Assembly: GCA_943789335.1 (NCBI GenBank)
Contig: CALSTS010000006.1
Location: 281,501 to 345,500, forward strand
Source: an uncultured Pseudomonadales bacterium
GTDB taxonomy: Bacteria > Pseudomonadota > Gammaproteobacteria > Pseudomonadales > Pseudohongiellaceae
Length of the DNA: 64,000 nucleotides
Direction of reading: 5' to 3'
The position numbers were made by a program, and so were the translations under genes. How positions within the stretch are numbered: the stretch's first letter is position 1; every line of letters begins with the position of its first letter. Under the pieces are notes generated by a model, which worked only from the letters and a program-made list of their open reading frames with translations, was not told the DNA's origin and did no database searches. Positions 53,193 through 62,542 of the stretch are shown piece after piece.

Positions 53193-54924
53193 TATCAAGA
53201 CTGACCTACCTGTTGCATACTTAGGTCCCGAAGGTACATATTCTCATAGCGCTCTTCTTAGATATTTTGGGTCAGAACAAGCCGGTCTTCCTCTAGCAAC
53301 TATAGAAGATACCTTCACTAGTGTTGAGGTTGGAGACTGTGATTACGCAATAGTTCCCGTAGAAAATTCATCTGAAGGTTCAGTTACAGCCACTCTCGAT
53401 TGTTTCAATAAGAGCTCTCTTATTATTTGTGGTGAGATTTCATTGCGCATAAAGCATGTGTTACTGGGGAACTCTAAATCAAACAAAGAGAGCATTAAAA
53501 AAATTGTTTCTCATCAGCAGTCTTTAGGGCAATGCCGGCAATGGCTAGATCAACATTTCCCAGGAGTAGAAAGAGTGCCTGTAAGCAGCAATGCCGAAGC
53601 TGCCCTCATGGCCTCTCATGATTCATCTGTTGCTGCTATAGCCAGCAAATCTGCAGCCAAAATATATCAACTTTCGATGCTGGCAAAAGATATAGAAGAT
53701 GCCCCTGATAATACGACCCGCTTCCTGGTTGTCAGCAAAAAATATCAGGCTCAAGCTAGCGCAGATGATAAAACTTCACTGATCGTAACGGTCTATAATG
53801 AGCCAGGCGCTTTATTGGAAGTGTTGGAGCCTTTAAAGCAATTTTCAGTGAATATGAGCAAATTAGAATCCAGGCCTTCTGGAAAAGAAGCTTGGTCCTA
53901 TAGTTTCTATATTGATGTGGATGGGCATCAACAAAGTTCAAATGTTGCCTCTGCTTTAGCGGCGCTAAAGCAGCCCAACATTGACGTCAAAATTTTAGGT
54001 TCTTACCCGGTTTCGGGTTTGGTGCACAGCGAGCAAAGAAGAGTTTTAAGAGAACCTTCTCTGTTAAATAAAAAAATAGTGATTATTGGTCTTGGATTAA
54101 TTGGCGGATCTGTTGCCAGAGCATTAGCAGATAGAGGCTTAACAGATCAGATATGGGCAGTAGGAAGAGATCTGGAAACTTTACAGCAAGCAAAAAATAA
54201 GGGCGTTATTGTCGACTTTGTCACTGAACTTGAATCAACCTGCTCAGATGCAGACTTAATACTCATAGCGGTACCTGGTTTAAGCGTTGCACCAGTTATG
54301 CAGGGCTTGGCAAAGCTGGTTAAAGATGATTGTGTCATTACAGATGTTTCTAGTGTTAAACAATCGACTGTCGATGCAGCAATACAGGCATTTGGACAAC
54401 TACCGTCAAATCTAGTGCCCGGACATCCTATAGCAGGTTCTGAGAAAAGCGGTTTTAAAGCTGCAAGCCCTGATTTATTCGAACGCAAAAAAGTTATTTT
54501 GACCCCGCTACCTGAAACTAAGCAAACAGCTGTCAAACTGGTTAAGAGTTTATGGATAGAACTTGGTGCAGAGGTTATAGAAATGTCTATTCAACAACAT
54601 GATGCAGTCTTGGCGGCTACTAGCCATCTGCCACATCTACTTGCATTTACTTTGGTTGATTCTCTTTCTCAGCAGGGTAGTAGTGATGAAATTTTTCGTT
54701 ATGCTGCTGGAGGTTTTAGAGATTTCACTCGCATTGCGGCGAGCGACCCTGACATGTGGAGAGATATTTTTCTGAGTAATGCTGGCGCTATTTGCTCAAT
54801 TCTTGAAACGTTTGAATCTGATTTGGCAGAATTTAAGCAGGCGATAGAAGCTAGTGACGGTGAGCAAATCAAGAAAGTGTTACAACGAGTTAAACAATCC
54901 AGAGATAAATTCCCTTTTAATTAA
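53185..54924 (+). CDS. pheA-tyrA: Bifunctional prephenate dehydratase-ACT-prephenate dehydrogenase fusion
   Basis: 579 residues in one open frame. 1-185: prephenate dehydratase (AYLGPEGTYSHSA, IVPVENSSEGSV, catalytic TRF at 178-180). 195-275: ACT domain with GALLEVLEPL and ESRP, the phenylalanine site. 295-579: prephenate dehydrogenase with the Rossmann motif VIIGLGLIGGS (299-309), PGHPIAGSEKSG and ATSHLPHLLA. There is no chorismate mutase domain, which usually precedes the dehydratase in the P-protein. Here serC, hisC and a separate tyrA, expected between gyrA and aroA, are missing. It overlaps the gyrA stop by 8 bases and precedes aroA. It would take prephenate into both phenylpyruvate and hydroxyphenylpyruvate. 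Confidence 0.93.
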   Translation: MNDIKTDLPVAYLGPEGTYSHSALLRYFGSEQAGLPLATIEDTFTSVEVGDCDYAIVPVENSSEGSVTATLDCFNKSSLIICGEISLRIKHVLLGNSKSNKESIKKIVSHQQSLGQCRQWLDQHFPGVERVPVSSNAEAALMASHDSSVAAIASKSAAKIYQLSMLAKDIEDAPDNTTRFLVVSKKYQAQASADDKTSLIVTVYNEPGALLEVLEPLKQFSVNMSKLESRPSGKEAWSYSFYIDVDGHQQSSNVASALAALKQPNIDVKILGSYPVSGLVHSEQRRVLREPSLLNKKIVIIGLGLIGGSVARALADRGLTDQIWAVGRDLETLQQAKNKGVIVDFVTELESTCSDADLILIAVPGLSVAPVMQGLAKLVKDDCVITDVSSVKQSTVDAAIQAFGQLPSNLVPGHPIAGSEKSGFKAASPDLFERKKVILTPLPETKQTAVKLVKSLWIELGAEVIEMSIQQHDAVLAATSHLPHLLAFTLVDSLSQQGSSDEIFRYAAGGFRDFTRIAASDPDMWRDIFLSNAGAICSILETFESDLAEFKQAIEASDGEQIKKVLQRVKQSRDKFPFN

Positions 54925-54926
54925 TC

Positions 54927-56240
54927 ATGAGTCTTAAACAAACATTTCAGGTGGCGCCAAAGGGCACACTACAAGGCAACATGCGTGTCCCTGGGGATAA
55001 ATCTATTTCTCATCGCTCCATCATCATGGGTGCCATTGCAGAGGGTACAACACATATTGAAGGTTTTCTTGAAGGCGAAGATAGTTTTGCTACTCTTAAG
55101 GCATTTAGGGCAATGGGGGTGAAAATTACTGAGCCACATAATGGCAGCCTAAGTATTCAGGGCGTTGGCATGTCTGGATTGCAAGAACCAACACAGCCAC
55201 TTGATATGGGAAATTCAGGTACTGCTATGCGTTTGTTATGCGGTTTGTTAGCTGCTCAGAAATTCTCTTGTGTACTTGTGGGAGATGAGTCCCTGTCAAG
55301 CAGACCAATGAAACGAGTAAGTGAGCCCTTAAGAACGATGGGTGCGAAGATAGAGCTTGAAGATGGTGGCATGGCACCTATTAGAATTAGCCCGTCTCAG
55401 CTTACAGCGATAAATTATGATATGCCGGTTGCCAGTGCTCAGGTTAAATCTTGTCTGCTATTGGCTGCGCTTTATGTTGATGGGGTAAGTACGGTCACTG
55501 AACCCGCGGTTTGTCGTAATCACACTGAACTGATGTTGCAAGGCTTTGGTTACCCCCTAGAGATTGTAGGGAATAAAGTAACTATTAGAGGCGGGGCTAG
55601 CTTAAAAGCCTGTGATATTGATATTCCTGCTGATATAAGCTCAGCAGCATTTTTTCTAGTTGGAGCATGTATAGCACCTGGATCTGATCTAACGCTTAAG
55701 CATGTAGGGATTAATCCTACCCGGATCGGGGTTGTTAATATTTTACAGGCCATGGGAGCTAATATCGAATTATTAAAGCAACATGAAGTGGGCGGTGAAG
55801 CTGTTGCCGATATTAGAGTTCGTTATGCTCCTTTGCATGGTATTGATATTCCTGTCGACCAAGTACCTTTGGCTATTGATGAATTTCCCGCTTTGTTTAT
55901 CGCTGCTGCTTGCGCTGAAGGTATAACCACGCTAAGTGGTGCAGAGGAATTAAGAGTTAAGGAAAGTGATCGAATTCAGGCTATGGCGGATGGTTTAGCT
56001 ACACTTGGAGTTAAGCATGAGGTAAAGCCTGACGGAATAATTATTACAGGTTCTGCAATTGGAGGCGGAGTAATTGATAGCAAAGGTGACCACCGCATTG
56101 CTATGGCATTTTCAATAGCAGCATTAGCTGCAGATCGAGAAATTACGATATTGGATTGTGACAATGTGGCGACGTCTTTTCCTGGTTTTGCTGAACTTGC
56201 TCAAAGCTGCGGCATTGATTTGAGGGTAGGCACGTCATGA
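54927..56240 (+). CDS. aroA: 3-phosphoshikimate 1-carboxyvinyltransferase (EPSP synthase)
   Basis: 437 residues, forms EPSP from shikimate-3-phosphate and phosphoenolpyruvate. RVPGDKSISHRSIIMGAIAEG with its catalytic Lys (about 22-42), LDMGNSGTAMRLLCGLLA, and C-terminal ELRVKESDRIQAMADGL and GDHRIAMAFSIAALAA are diagnostic. Free-standing here, whereas in Pseudomonas it is fused behind TyrA. Starts 2 bases after the fusion gene and overlaps cmk by 4. Confidence 0.96.
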   Translation: MSLKQTFQVAPKGTLQGNMRVPGDKSISHRSIIMGAIAEGTTHIEGFLEGEDSFATLKAFRAMGVKITEPHNGSLSIQGVGMSGLQEPTQPLDMGNSGTAMRLLCGLLAAQKFSCVLVGDESLSSRPMKRVSEPLRTMGAKIELEDGGMAPIRISPSQLTAINYDMPVASAQVKSCLLLAALYVDGVSTVTEPAVCRNHTELMLQGFGYPLEIVGNKVTIRGGASLKACDIDIPADISSAAFFLVGACIAPGSDLTLKHVGINPTRIGVVNILQAMGANIELLKQHEVGGEAVADIRVRYAPLHGIDIPVDQVPLAIDEFPALFIAAACAEGITTLSGAEELRVKESDRIQAMADGLATLGVKHEVKPDGIIITGSAIGGGVIDSKGDHRIAMAFSIAALAADREITILDCDNVATSFPGFAELAQSCGIDLRVGTS

Positions 56241-56929
56241 CAGAGCATATAAAAAGCGATGTGTCAGTTATCACTATCGATGGTCCCAGTGGCACAGGCA
56301 AAGGGACTATTGCTCATATGCTTGCGCAAACCTTAAATTGGCATTTGCTGGACAGTGGCGCACTATATCGTTTAGTCGGAGTTGGAGCTGAGAAAAAAGG
56401 GATATTATTGAGTAATATCAAAGAATTAGTGTTGTTCTCTTTAGATATGGATGTGCACTTTTCCAGACTCTTTGAAGGTTCGATAGAGTTGAATGGGGAA
56501 GAAGTTTCAAATCTTATAAGACAGGAATCTAGTGGAGAATTAGCCTCTCTGGTAGCAGTTATCCCTGAAATTAGAGCAGCCCTTTCTGAAAGGCAATTAG
56601 CATTTCGACAGTTGCCTGGCTTGGTTGCAGATGGCCGTGATATGGGAACGGTTATTTTTCCCGATGCAACACAAAAATTCTTCCTTACTGCTTCACCCCA
56701 AGAACGGGGAGAAAGACGATATAAGCAGTTGATAAATAAGGGACTTAATGTTAATCTGCGCGCCCTTTTGCTGGATATAGCCGCTCGTGATGAGCGAGAT
56801 TCGCAACGTGCTATTTCTCCGCTTGTTCCCGCTGAAGATGCTTTACTGATCGATACCACTGAATTAAGTATTGATCAGGTGTTTGAAAAAGTGCTGACTA
56901 CTTCTCAACAAGTACTCAGTAAGCACTAA
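56237..56929 (+). CDS. cmk: Cytidylate kinase
   Basis: 230 residues, phosphorylates CMP and dCMP. P-loop TIDGPSGTGKGTIAHML (about 13-29), LDSGALYRL, DGRDMGTVIFPDA and the LID region RGERRYKQL; C-terminal RDERDSQRAISPL. Start ATG overlaps the aroA stop (ATGA). Usual neighbour of rpsA. No defects. Confidence 0.96.
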   Translation: MTEHIKSDVSVITIDGPSGTGKGTIAHMLAQTLNWHLLDSGALYRLVGVGAEKKGILLSNIKELVLFSLDMDVHFSRLFEGSIELNGEEVSNLIRQESSGELASLVAVIPEIRAALSERQLAFRQLPGLVADGRDMGTVIFPDATQKFFLTASPQERGERRYKQLINKGLNVNLRALLLDIAARDERDSQRAISPLVPAEDALLIDTTELSIDQVFEKVLTTSQQVLSKH

Positions 56930-57087
56930 ATTAAACAGGCAAGATAAGAAAAAATACAAAAAATAAAGTGTGCTGTATGTGCCAGTAAAAACTGCAGCAA
57001 ACTCTACAATAACTGACCCATATTGGCTGGAATATGGTGTGATATGAGAACTTGCTTAAGCTAAGTTTTCGAAATATAGGTAAAAAT

Positions 57088-58764
57088 ATGAGCGAAAGTT
57101 TCGCAGCGTTATTTGAAGAAAGTTTAAAAGATATCCAAATGAAGTCGGGTTCCATTATTACTGGAACTATTATTGATATCGATTCAGACTGGGTAACAGT
57201 CCACGCAGGTCTGAAATCTGAAGGCGTTATTCCACGAGAAGAATTTTTAACTGATCAAGGTGAATTTACCCTACAGGTAGGAGATGAAGTCAAAGTTGCC
57301 TTAGACTCTGTAGAAGATGGATTCGGTGAGACTAAATTATCCAGAGAGAAGGCTAAACGTGCTGAGACTTGGATGGTGTTAGAAGATGCTATTGAAAAGA
57401 ATGAAGCTGTTATTGGTGTAATTAACGGCAAGGTTAAAGGTGGTTTTACAGTAGATGTAAACACTATACGTGCATTCTTACCTGGTTCATTAGTTGATGT
57501 CCGTCCTGTACGTGACGTTGACCATCTTATGTTTAAAGAACTCGAATTTAAATTAATTAAACTGGATCAAAAACGCAATAACGTTGTAGTTTCACGCCGT
57601 GCAGTTCTAGAGTCTGTTAATAGTGAAGAACGTGATGAATTACTTTCAAATCTAGAAGAAGGCCAGTCTGTTAAAGGTGTAGTTAAAAACCTTACAGATT
57701 ACGGTGCCTTTGTTGACCTTGGTGGTGTTGATGGCTTATTACATATCACTGATATGTCTTGGAAACGCATCAAGCACCCAAGTGAAATCGTTGAAGTTGG
57801 CGCCGAAATAGACGTTAAAATATTGAAGTTCGATCGAGAACGCAATCGTGTTTCTCTAGGGTTGAAGCAATTAGGTGAAGATCCTTGGGTGGAAATTAAA
57901 AATCGTTATCCTGAAAATACTAAAGTTAAAGCTGTTGTTACTAACCTGACAGATTATGGTTGTTTTGCTGAACTTGAAGAAGGTGTTGAAGGGCTAGTTC
58001 ATGTTTCTGAAATGGATTGGACTAACAAAAACATACACCCTTCAAAATTGGTAAATCTTGGTGATGAAGTAGAAGTAATGATTTTAGATATTGACCAGGA
58101 ACGTCGTCGTATTTCACTTGGCCTTAAACAATGTCAGAAAAATCCTTGGGATGCGTTTGGAGAAACCTTCAAAAAAGGCGACAGAATTTCTGGTAATATT
58201 AAATCTATTACTGATTTCGGAATATTTATTGGCCTAGACGGTGAAATTGATGGTTTGGTGCATTTATCGGATATTTCATGGGAAGAAGCAGGTGAACAGG
58301 CTGTTCGTGAATATACTAAAGGAGACAAGATTGATACTGTAATTCTTTCTATTGATCCTGAAAGAGAACGTATTTCTTTAGGTATTAAGCAACTTTCTGG
58401 AGATCCTTTCGCGGCCTATACTGAAGAGAATGACAAAGGCGCTATAGTCACTGGAACCATCACTTCAGTTGATACTAAAGAAGCTGTAGTAACTCTTGCT
58501 GAAGGTGTTGAAGCACTTTTGAAAGCTACTGATATTAGTCGTGATCGAGTTGAAGATGCTCGTACTGTGCTAAATGAAGGTGATGAAATTGAAGCTATGA
58601 TCGTCAATTTGGATCGTAAAAATAGAACAATAGCTGTTTCTATAAAAGCGAAAGAAATTGGAGAAGAAAAGAATTCAGTTGCAGAACATAAAAAGCAAAC
58701 TACTACTGCTGCCTCACCGGCTACAGTTGGAGATTTGATTAAAGCGCAAATGGATAAAGAATAG
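57088..58764 (+). CDS. rpsA: 30S ribosomal protein S1
   Basis: 558 residues, six S1 RNA-binding repeats (starting about 20, 105, 190, 276, 363 and 450), each with variants of [23 protein letters not shown] and [12 protein letters not shown]. The frame is open upstream to 57052, but the ATG at 57088 gives the standard S1 start ([13 protein letters not shown]) and has ATAGG in front. Length as in E. coli (557). C-terminal end lysine-rich. 158 bases after cmk, so it likely has its own promoter, but none is convincing. Confidence 0.97.
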   Translation: MSESFAALFEESLKDIQMKSGSIITGTIIDIDSDWVTVHAGLKSEGVIPREEFLTDQGEFTLQVGDEVKVALDSVEDGFGETKLSREKAKRAETWMVLEDAIEKNEAVIGVINGKVKGGFTVDVNTIRAFLPGSLVDVRPVRDVDHLMFKELEFKLIKLDQKRNNVVVSRRAVLESVNSEERDELLSNLEEGQSVKGVVKNLTDYGAFVDLGGVDGLLHITDMSWKRIKHPSEIVEVGAEIDVKILKFDRERNRVSLGLKQLGEDPWVEIKNRYPENTKVKAVVTNLTDYGCFAELEEGVEGLVHVSEMDWTNKNIHPSKLVNLGDEVEVMILDIDQERRRISLGLKQCQKNPWDAFGETFKKGDRISGNIKSITDFGIFIGLDGEIDGLVHLSDISWEEAGEQAVREYTKGDKIDTVILSIDPERERISLGIKQLSGDPFAAYTEENDKGAIVTGTITSVDTKEAVVTLAEGVEALLKATDISRDRVEDARTVLNEGDEIEAMIVNLDRKNRTIAVSIKAKEIGEEKNSVAEHKKQTTTAASPATVGDLIKAQMDKE

Positions 58765-58817
58765 CGTCGATTACTAAAGGAAAGCTAATTATAACAGACT
58801 GTTAAGGTTGTAAAGTT

Positions 58818-59117
58818 ATGACTAAATCGGAATTAATAGAACGTATAGCGGAAAAACAGAATCAATTATCATTAAAAGATATTGAGTTAACTGTTAAAGC
58901 TATTATTTCTTATATGTCGGAATCCCTTGCTGAGGGGGGGCGTATTGAAATTCGTGGTTTCGGTAGCTTTTCGCTACATTATCGTGCACCTCGCGTTGGC
59001 AGAAATCCTAAAACTGGAGAAGCAGTGGATTTGAAAGGTAAACATGTTCCACATTTTAAAGCTGGTAAGGAATTAAGAGATCGAGTCAATGACAGTTTGC
59101 AAAGAGAAAGTTCGTAA
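58818..59117 (+). CDS. ihfB: Integration host factor subunit beta
   Basis: 99-residue DNA-bending protein of the HU/IHF family. [17 protein letters not shown] at the N-terminus, [30 protein letters not shown] in the DNA-binding arm, and the [17 protein letters not shown] end mark the beta subunit. Follows rpsA as in most gammaproteobacteria and ends before a terminator. Confidence 0.96.
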   Translation: MTKSELIERIAEKQNQLSLKDIELTVKAIISYMSESLAEGGRIEIRGFGSFSLHYRAPRVGRNPKTGEAVDLKGKHVPHFKAGKELRDRVNDSLQRESS

Positions 59118-59143
59118 TATCACAAATCTTTTTTGATGTTAAT

Positions 59144-59182
59144 AAAACGGCGGGACCTCATGCGGGTACCGCCGTTTTTTTT
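59144..59182 (+). terminator. Rho-independent terminator after ihfB
   Basis: CGGCGG (59148-59153) pairs with CCGCCG (59169-59174), extended by A4/T4 outside and ACC/GGT inside, then a run of eight T. It closes the rpsA-ihfB unit. Confidence 0.93.
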
Positions 59183-59221
59183 AACCCTTTTTTTTATTGT
59201 AGTTCTATATAAAGTAACAAA

Positions 59222-59545
59222 ATGTCCAAAATAGCTCGTTTTATAACTGGTTTGTTTTTTTTACTGGTGGTACTAGCCGGTTTCATATTCACTAGTAATA
59301 ATAGTGTCTTGGTGCCGCTTTGGATCGGCATTGAATTATCTCCACAAAGTCTTGCTGTTTGGGTGCTTTTAGCTTTTGCTTGGGGCGGCGTTCTGGGTTT
59401 ATTGTTAGGCTATGGTTTATTTCGTCATATAAAAGCTCAATTTAAAATTAATCAGTTAGAAGCACGTCTTAAAAAAGATCAAAGTAACAATATCAGTTTA
59501 CCCATTGAAACCAAAAAAGGTTTTAACAAAAGAAAAGACAAGTAG
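59222..59545 (+). CDS. lapA: Lipopolysaccharide assembly protein LapA
   Basis: 107-residue inner-membrane protein with two transmembrane helices (about 6-26 and 44-65) of the DUF1049/LapA domain. FTSNNSVLVPLWIGIELSPQS and LLLGYGLFRHIKAQFK are typical. It is encoded between ihfB and lapB as in E. coli, where it works with LapB in control of LpxC and LPS amounts. Basic C-terminal tail. Confidence 0.92.
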   Translation: MSKIARFITGLFFLLVVLAGFIFTSNNSVLVPLWIGIELSPQSLAVWVLLAFAWGGVLGLLLGYGLFRHIKAQFKINQLEARLKKDQSNNISLPIETKKGFNKRKDK

Positions 59546-59552
59546 GCTGGCT

Positions 59553-60743
59553 ATGGAATTAGGGAATTTTTTTCTATCAGTATTAATACTGATAGCTGTG
59601 GGTTTAGCCTGGTATTCAGGCTATAGGACACGCATAAAATCTCATTATTCGCTGACTAAAAATGACCATAAAGATTATTTTATAGGTTTGAATTACCTAT
59701 TAAATGACGAGCCTGATCAGTCTATCGATGCCTTTATTTCTTCACTAGAAATAAACTCAACTACTCTAGAAAGCCATCTTGCCTTAGGAGATTTGTTAAG
59801 ACGCCGTGGTAAAGTCGATGGATCAATCGCGGTATATCAAAAATTATTGGCTATTTCTCAATTAGATAATAAAGAATTGAATCAGGTTAAGCTTGGTTTA
59901 GTAAAAAGTTATGTTGCCGCAGGATTATTTGATAGGGCAGAAAAACTGATTGATGAATTGAAAGTGGCTGATACAAAAATTCAAATTGCTGCATTAAAGA
60001 TAGGTCTTACGGTATACCAACTTGAAAAAGAATGGCAAAAAGCGATTAAGGCAGCGAATCATTTGCTTAAATTATCTATGCCTAATGAGCGTCAAGAAAT
60101 TCAGGCTAAAGCTTCTCATTTCTACTGTGAACTTGCAGAAAAAGAATTAGATTTACAGCATTACAATCAGGCTAAAGAGTATCTAAGTAAAGCTAGAAAC
60201 ATGGATAAAGCTAATGTAAGAACTAGCTTGATTTTGGGTAAACTTGAATTTGAACAAGCGAATTACAAACAGGCGATTAAAGCCTTGCTGAAAATATCAA
60301 CTCAAAACCCGAGTTTTACGGCTGAGGCATTCGATTTAATTATTGCTTCGTATCAAGCTTTAAATAATCATAAAAAAATACAAAAATTTATAGAACATAG
60401 TCTAGAAGATCCACTATCAGCAGGGCTTTTATTGAAAGTTATTCAGTATATAAAAGGCAGTGAAGGTAGAGGGAAGGCTAAAGAAGTTTTGTTTCAACGG
60501 ATTGAATCAAAGCCATCAATAGAGTTGCTAGGTCAGGCCATATTGCTTAATGATAATGCCGAGATTGATCCTAATGCTGAGAAGTTTCATGAGATACTAA
60601 CAAACTATCTGGAAAGTAAAACTAAATACCAGTGTGGTAGCTGCGGATTTGAATTAAAAAGTTTACATTGGCAATGTCCCGGGTGTAATGAATGGGGTTT
60701 TATTAAGCCTATAGATCCATTTATTAAAGAAGTTGATGGGTAA
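59553..60743 (+). CDS. lapB: Lipopolysaccharide assembly protein LapB
   Basis: 396 residues from the ATG at 59553; the frame opens earlier (59505) but those residues overlap lapA and LapB starts with its membrane anchor (MELGNFFLSVLILIAVG). TPR repeats occupy about 50-330 (SHLALGDLLRRRGKVDGSIAVYQ and others). The C-terminal rubredoxin-like zinc site is CGSCGFELKSLHWQCPGC. It recruits FtsH to LpxC in E. coli. 7 bases after lapA. Confidence 0.94.
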   Translation: MELGNFFLSVLILIAVGLAWYSGYRTRIKSHYSLTKNDHKDYFIGLNYLLNDEPDQSIDAFISSLEINSTTLESHLALGDLLRRRGKVDGSIAVYQKLLAISQLDNKELNQVKLGLVKSYVAAGLFDRAEKLIDELKVADTKIQIAALKIGLTVYQLEKEWQKAIKAANHLLKLSMPNERQEIQAKASHFYCELAEKELDLQHYNQAKEYLSKARNMDKANVRTSLILGKLEFEQANYKQAIKALLKISTQNPSFTAEAFDLIIASYQALNNHKKIQKFIEHSLEDPLSAGLLLKVIQYIKGSEGRGKAKEVLFQRIESKPSIELLGQAILLNDNAEIDPNAEKFHEILTNYLESKTKYQCGSCGFELKSLHWQCPGCNEWGFIKPIDPFIKEVDG

Positions 60744-60819
60744 ATAATTTAAAATTACTGAAGCGCCAAAGATCGCAGTTTTAAAAATATTTAATGATAA
60801 ATTTTTATAGGTAGTAGTT

Positions 60820-61515
60820 ATGAATTATAACAAGCAAATAATAATTGCTCTGGATTTTTCGACAGAGAAGGCCTGTTTGGATTTTTTAAAAGATATTGAT
60901 CCCGATCGTTGTCGCGTAAAAGTTGGCAAAGAATTATTTACTCGATGTGGCCCAGATTTAATAAGAAAAATTAGCGCGGAAGGCTATGAAATATTTTTAG
61001 ATTTAAAATTTCATGATATTCCTAATACCGTTGCAGGCGCGTTAAAGGCCGCAGCAGATTTGGGAGTCTGGATGGTTAATGTACATGCTTCAGGTGGCAA
61101 AGCGATGTTGGATGCCTCTCGAGAAGCCCTAAATTTTAAAGAAGCACCTTTGTTAATTGCCGTAACAGTACTCACCAGTTTGGGTTCTGAAGATTTAACT
61201 GAAATAGGTGTAAGCCGTAATTCTCAACAACAAGTTCAATTATTGGCTGATTTATCAGTAAATTCTGGATTAGATGGAGTTGTTTGCTCTGCGCAAGAAA
61301 CGGATTTTTTACGCTCACAATGCCCAATAGAATTTAAATTAGTTACTCCTGGCATTCGTCCTAAAGGTGATAGTGTCGACGACCAAAAAAGAGTTGTTAC
61401 GCCTCGTTCAGCCCTAGAGCAGGGTAGTGATTTTTTAGTAATGGGGAGGCCGATCACTCAAACGAATAACCCTTCAGTAAAATTGGATAGCATAATCCAA
61501 GATATTGAATCTTAA
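60820..61515 (+). CDS. pyrF: Orotidine-5'-phosphate decarboxylase
   Basis: 231-residue TIM-barrel enzyme of the last UMP step. IIALDFSTEKACLDFL at the N-terminus, VKVGKELFTRCGPDLI, the catalytic DLKFHDIPNTVAGA (about 61-74), TPGIRPKGDSVDDQKRV and FLVMGRPITQ. Standard neighbour of lapB. Length normal and all key residues present. Confidence 0.96.
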   Translation: MNYNKQIIIALDFSTEKACLDFLKDIDPDRCRVKVGKELFTRCGPDLIRKISAEGYEIFLDLKFHDIPNTVAGALKAAADLGVWMVNVHASGGKAMLDASREALNFKEAPLLIAVTVLTSLGSEDLTEIGVSRNSQQQVQLLADLSVNSGLDGVVCSAQETDFLRSQCPIEFKLVTPGIRPKGDSVDDQKRVVTPRSALEQGSDFLVMGRPITQTNNPSVKLDSIIQDIES

Positions 61516-61626
61516 TTCTAAAATAAAAAAATGAAAATTATAAAAGCTCTGCTAGGCTTATATTGCAGTGCGTTGATGCACTCATTTTATATTTTAAAGA
61601 TTAAGGGAAAAGCAAAGGAGATTGAT

Positions 61627-61992
61627 ATGAAAGGATGCATGAGTAAAATCAAGAAAGAAATTACAAGTAACTTCAAGTTATTCAAAGCTACTTGTTTTTT
61701 TATGTTGTTGTTAGGTTCATATAACGGCTTGGCGCAAACCCATTCTGAAAATCAAGATGATTTAAACGTTTTGCAAAGTGGGCCAACTGAACAAGTAAAT
61801 ATTAATTTAGCCGATGCAGAGACCATTGCTATGGTTTTAGATGGTGTAGGCTTAAATAGAGCTGAGGCTATTGTTGATTATCGGGAATCCAATGGTGATT
61901 TCAAAGCTATCGATGATCTGATCATGGTAAGCGGCATCGGAGAATTTACCGTTCGTAATAATGCAGATAAAATTCTTTTATTTAGCGAGTAG
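61627..61992 (+). CDS. ComEA-type helix-hairpin-helix protein
   Basis: 121 residues from the ATG at 61627, chosen because AAGGAG lies six bases upstream and the signal sequence (FFMLLLGSYNGLAQ) then has normal length; an earlier ATG (61531) lacks such a site. The mature part ends with a helix-hairpin-helix DNA-binding pair: VNINLADAETIAMVLDGVGLNRAEAIVDYRE and DLIMVSGIGEFTVRN. ComEA-like proteins bind DNA in the periplasm; a housekeeping version after pyrF is common in gammaproteobacteria. Competence is not shown by this gene alone. Confidence 0.87.
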   Translation: MKGCMSKIKKEITSNFKLFKATCFFMLLLGSYNGLAQTHSENQDDLNVLQSGPTEQVNINLADAETIAMVLDGVGLNRAEAIVDYRESNGDFKAIDDLIMVSGIGEFTVRNNADKILLFSE

Positions 61993-61996
61993 TCAC

Positions 61997-62061
61997 AAAA
62001 AAAGCCGGATAACTGATTGCCACTAGCCAAGCAAAAGCGCCGCTAATCGGCTTTATCCGGC
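61997..62061 (-). terminator. Candidate minus-strand terminator after tRNA-Asn
   Basis: GCCGGATAA (62004-62012) pairs with TTATCCGGC (62053-62061); seven A residues at 61997-62003 give a T tract on the minus strand. The loop is long (40 bases) but can pair within itself. It fits the tRNA transcript. Confidence 0.6.
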
Positions 62062-62193
62062 ATTTCCTGTTATTTATGCTAAAGATTCTGTTTATTTACC
62101 TTTTAAATATGCAATAGATTTAATATAGGTTTATGGCGGGGGTATATCTGGGGTATAAAAGCACTTAAAGTATCTTAAGTACTATAAGGAATT

Positions 62194-62268
62194 TGGCTGC
62201 CCAAGTTGGACTCGAACCAACAACCAAGTGATTAACAGTCACCTACTCTACCATTGAGCTATTGGGCA
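62194..62268 (-). tRNA. tRNA-Asn (anticodon GTT)
   Basis: 75 bases including an encoded CCA. The acceptor stem TGCCCAA/TTGGGCA, the D arm with AGCTCAATGGTAGAG, the anticodon arm GTGA-CTGTTAA-TCAC with GTT, and the T arm with GGTTCGAGTCC all form. Matches tRNA-Asn of E. coli in the anticodon loop. A TATAAT on the minus strand at 62288-62293 lies 20 bases upstream. Confidence 0.97.
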
Positions 62269-62287
62269 TTTATTTTGATACTTATAT

Positions 62288-62293
62288 ATTATA
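62288..62293 (-). promoter_or_regulatory. -10 element of the tRNA-Asn promoter
   Basis: Perfect TATAAT on the minus strand, 19-20 bases before the mature tRNA 5' end. A -35 is weak (CTTTCA at 62311-62316, spacing 17). Confidence 0.55.
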
Positions 62294-62542
62294 TCGACAC
62301 TTACTTTGAGTGAAAGATTATAACTCTTAAGCGGCGCGTATGTTAATTAGATTTATTCATAGGGTCAACCACATCTTTGCGTTGAATAGCTCTTTGTTTA
62401 AGTAAATTATAAGAATTTTAATATAGCTATTTACGAGAACCCGGCTTAAATAGTCAGCTTTCTTATCTCTCAAGAGAGTTCATTTCGTTTTTTAATGCGC
62501 TTACAATGGAACATTTTGTTCTCGGATAAATGGATAAGAAAT

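Noticed and set aside
57005-57010. TACAAT as the rpsA promoter -10
   Set aside because: No -35 at proper spacing; not strong enough to list.
57052-57087. Upstream extension of rpsA
   Set aside because: The S1 family starts with [13 protein letters not shown], and the ribosome binding site fits 57088.
59505-59552. Upstream extension of lapB over the lapA end
   Set aside because: Adds a charged segment before the membrane anchor that other LapB proteins lack.
62467-62478. CTCTC-AA-GAGAG inverted repeat upstream of uvrB as a regulator site
   Set aside because: Very short, low-information dinucleotide repeat; no known operator matches.
62495-62542. ATG start for uvrB at 62495
   Set aside because: Would add 16 unconserved residues, has no ribosome binding site, and would put the GAACATTTTGTTC palindrome inside the gene.
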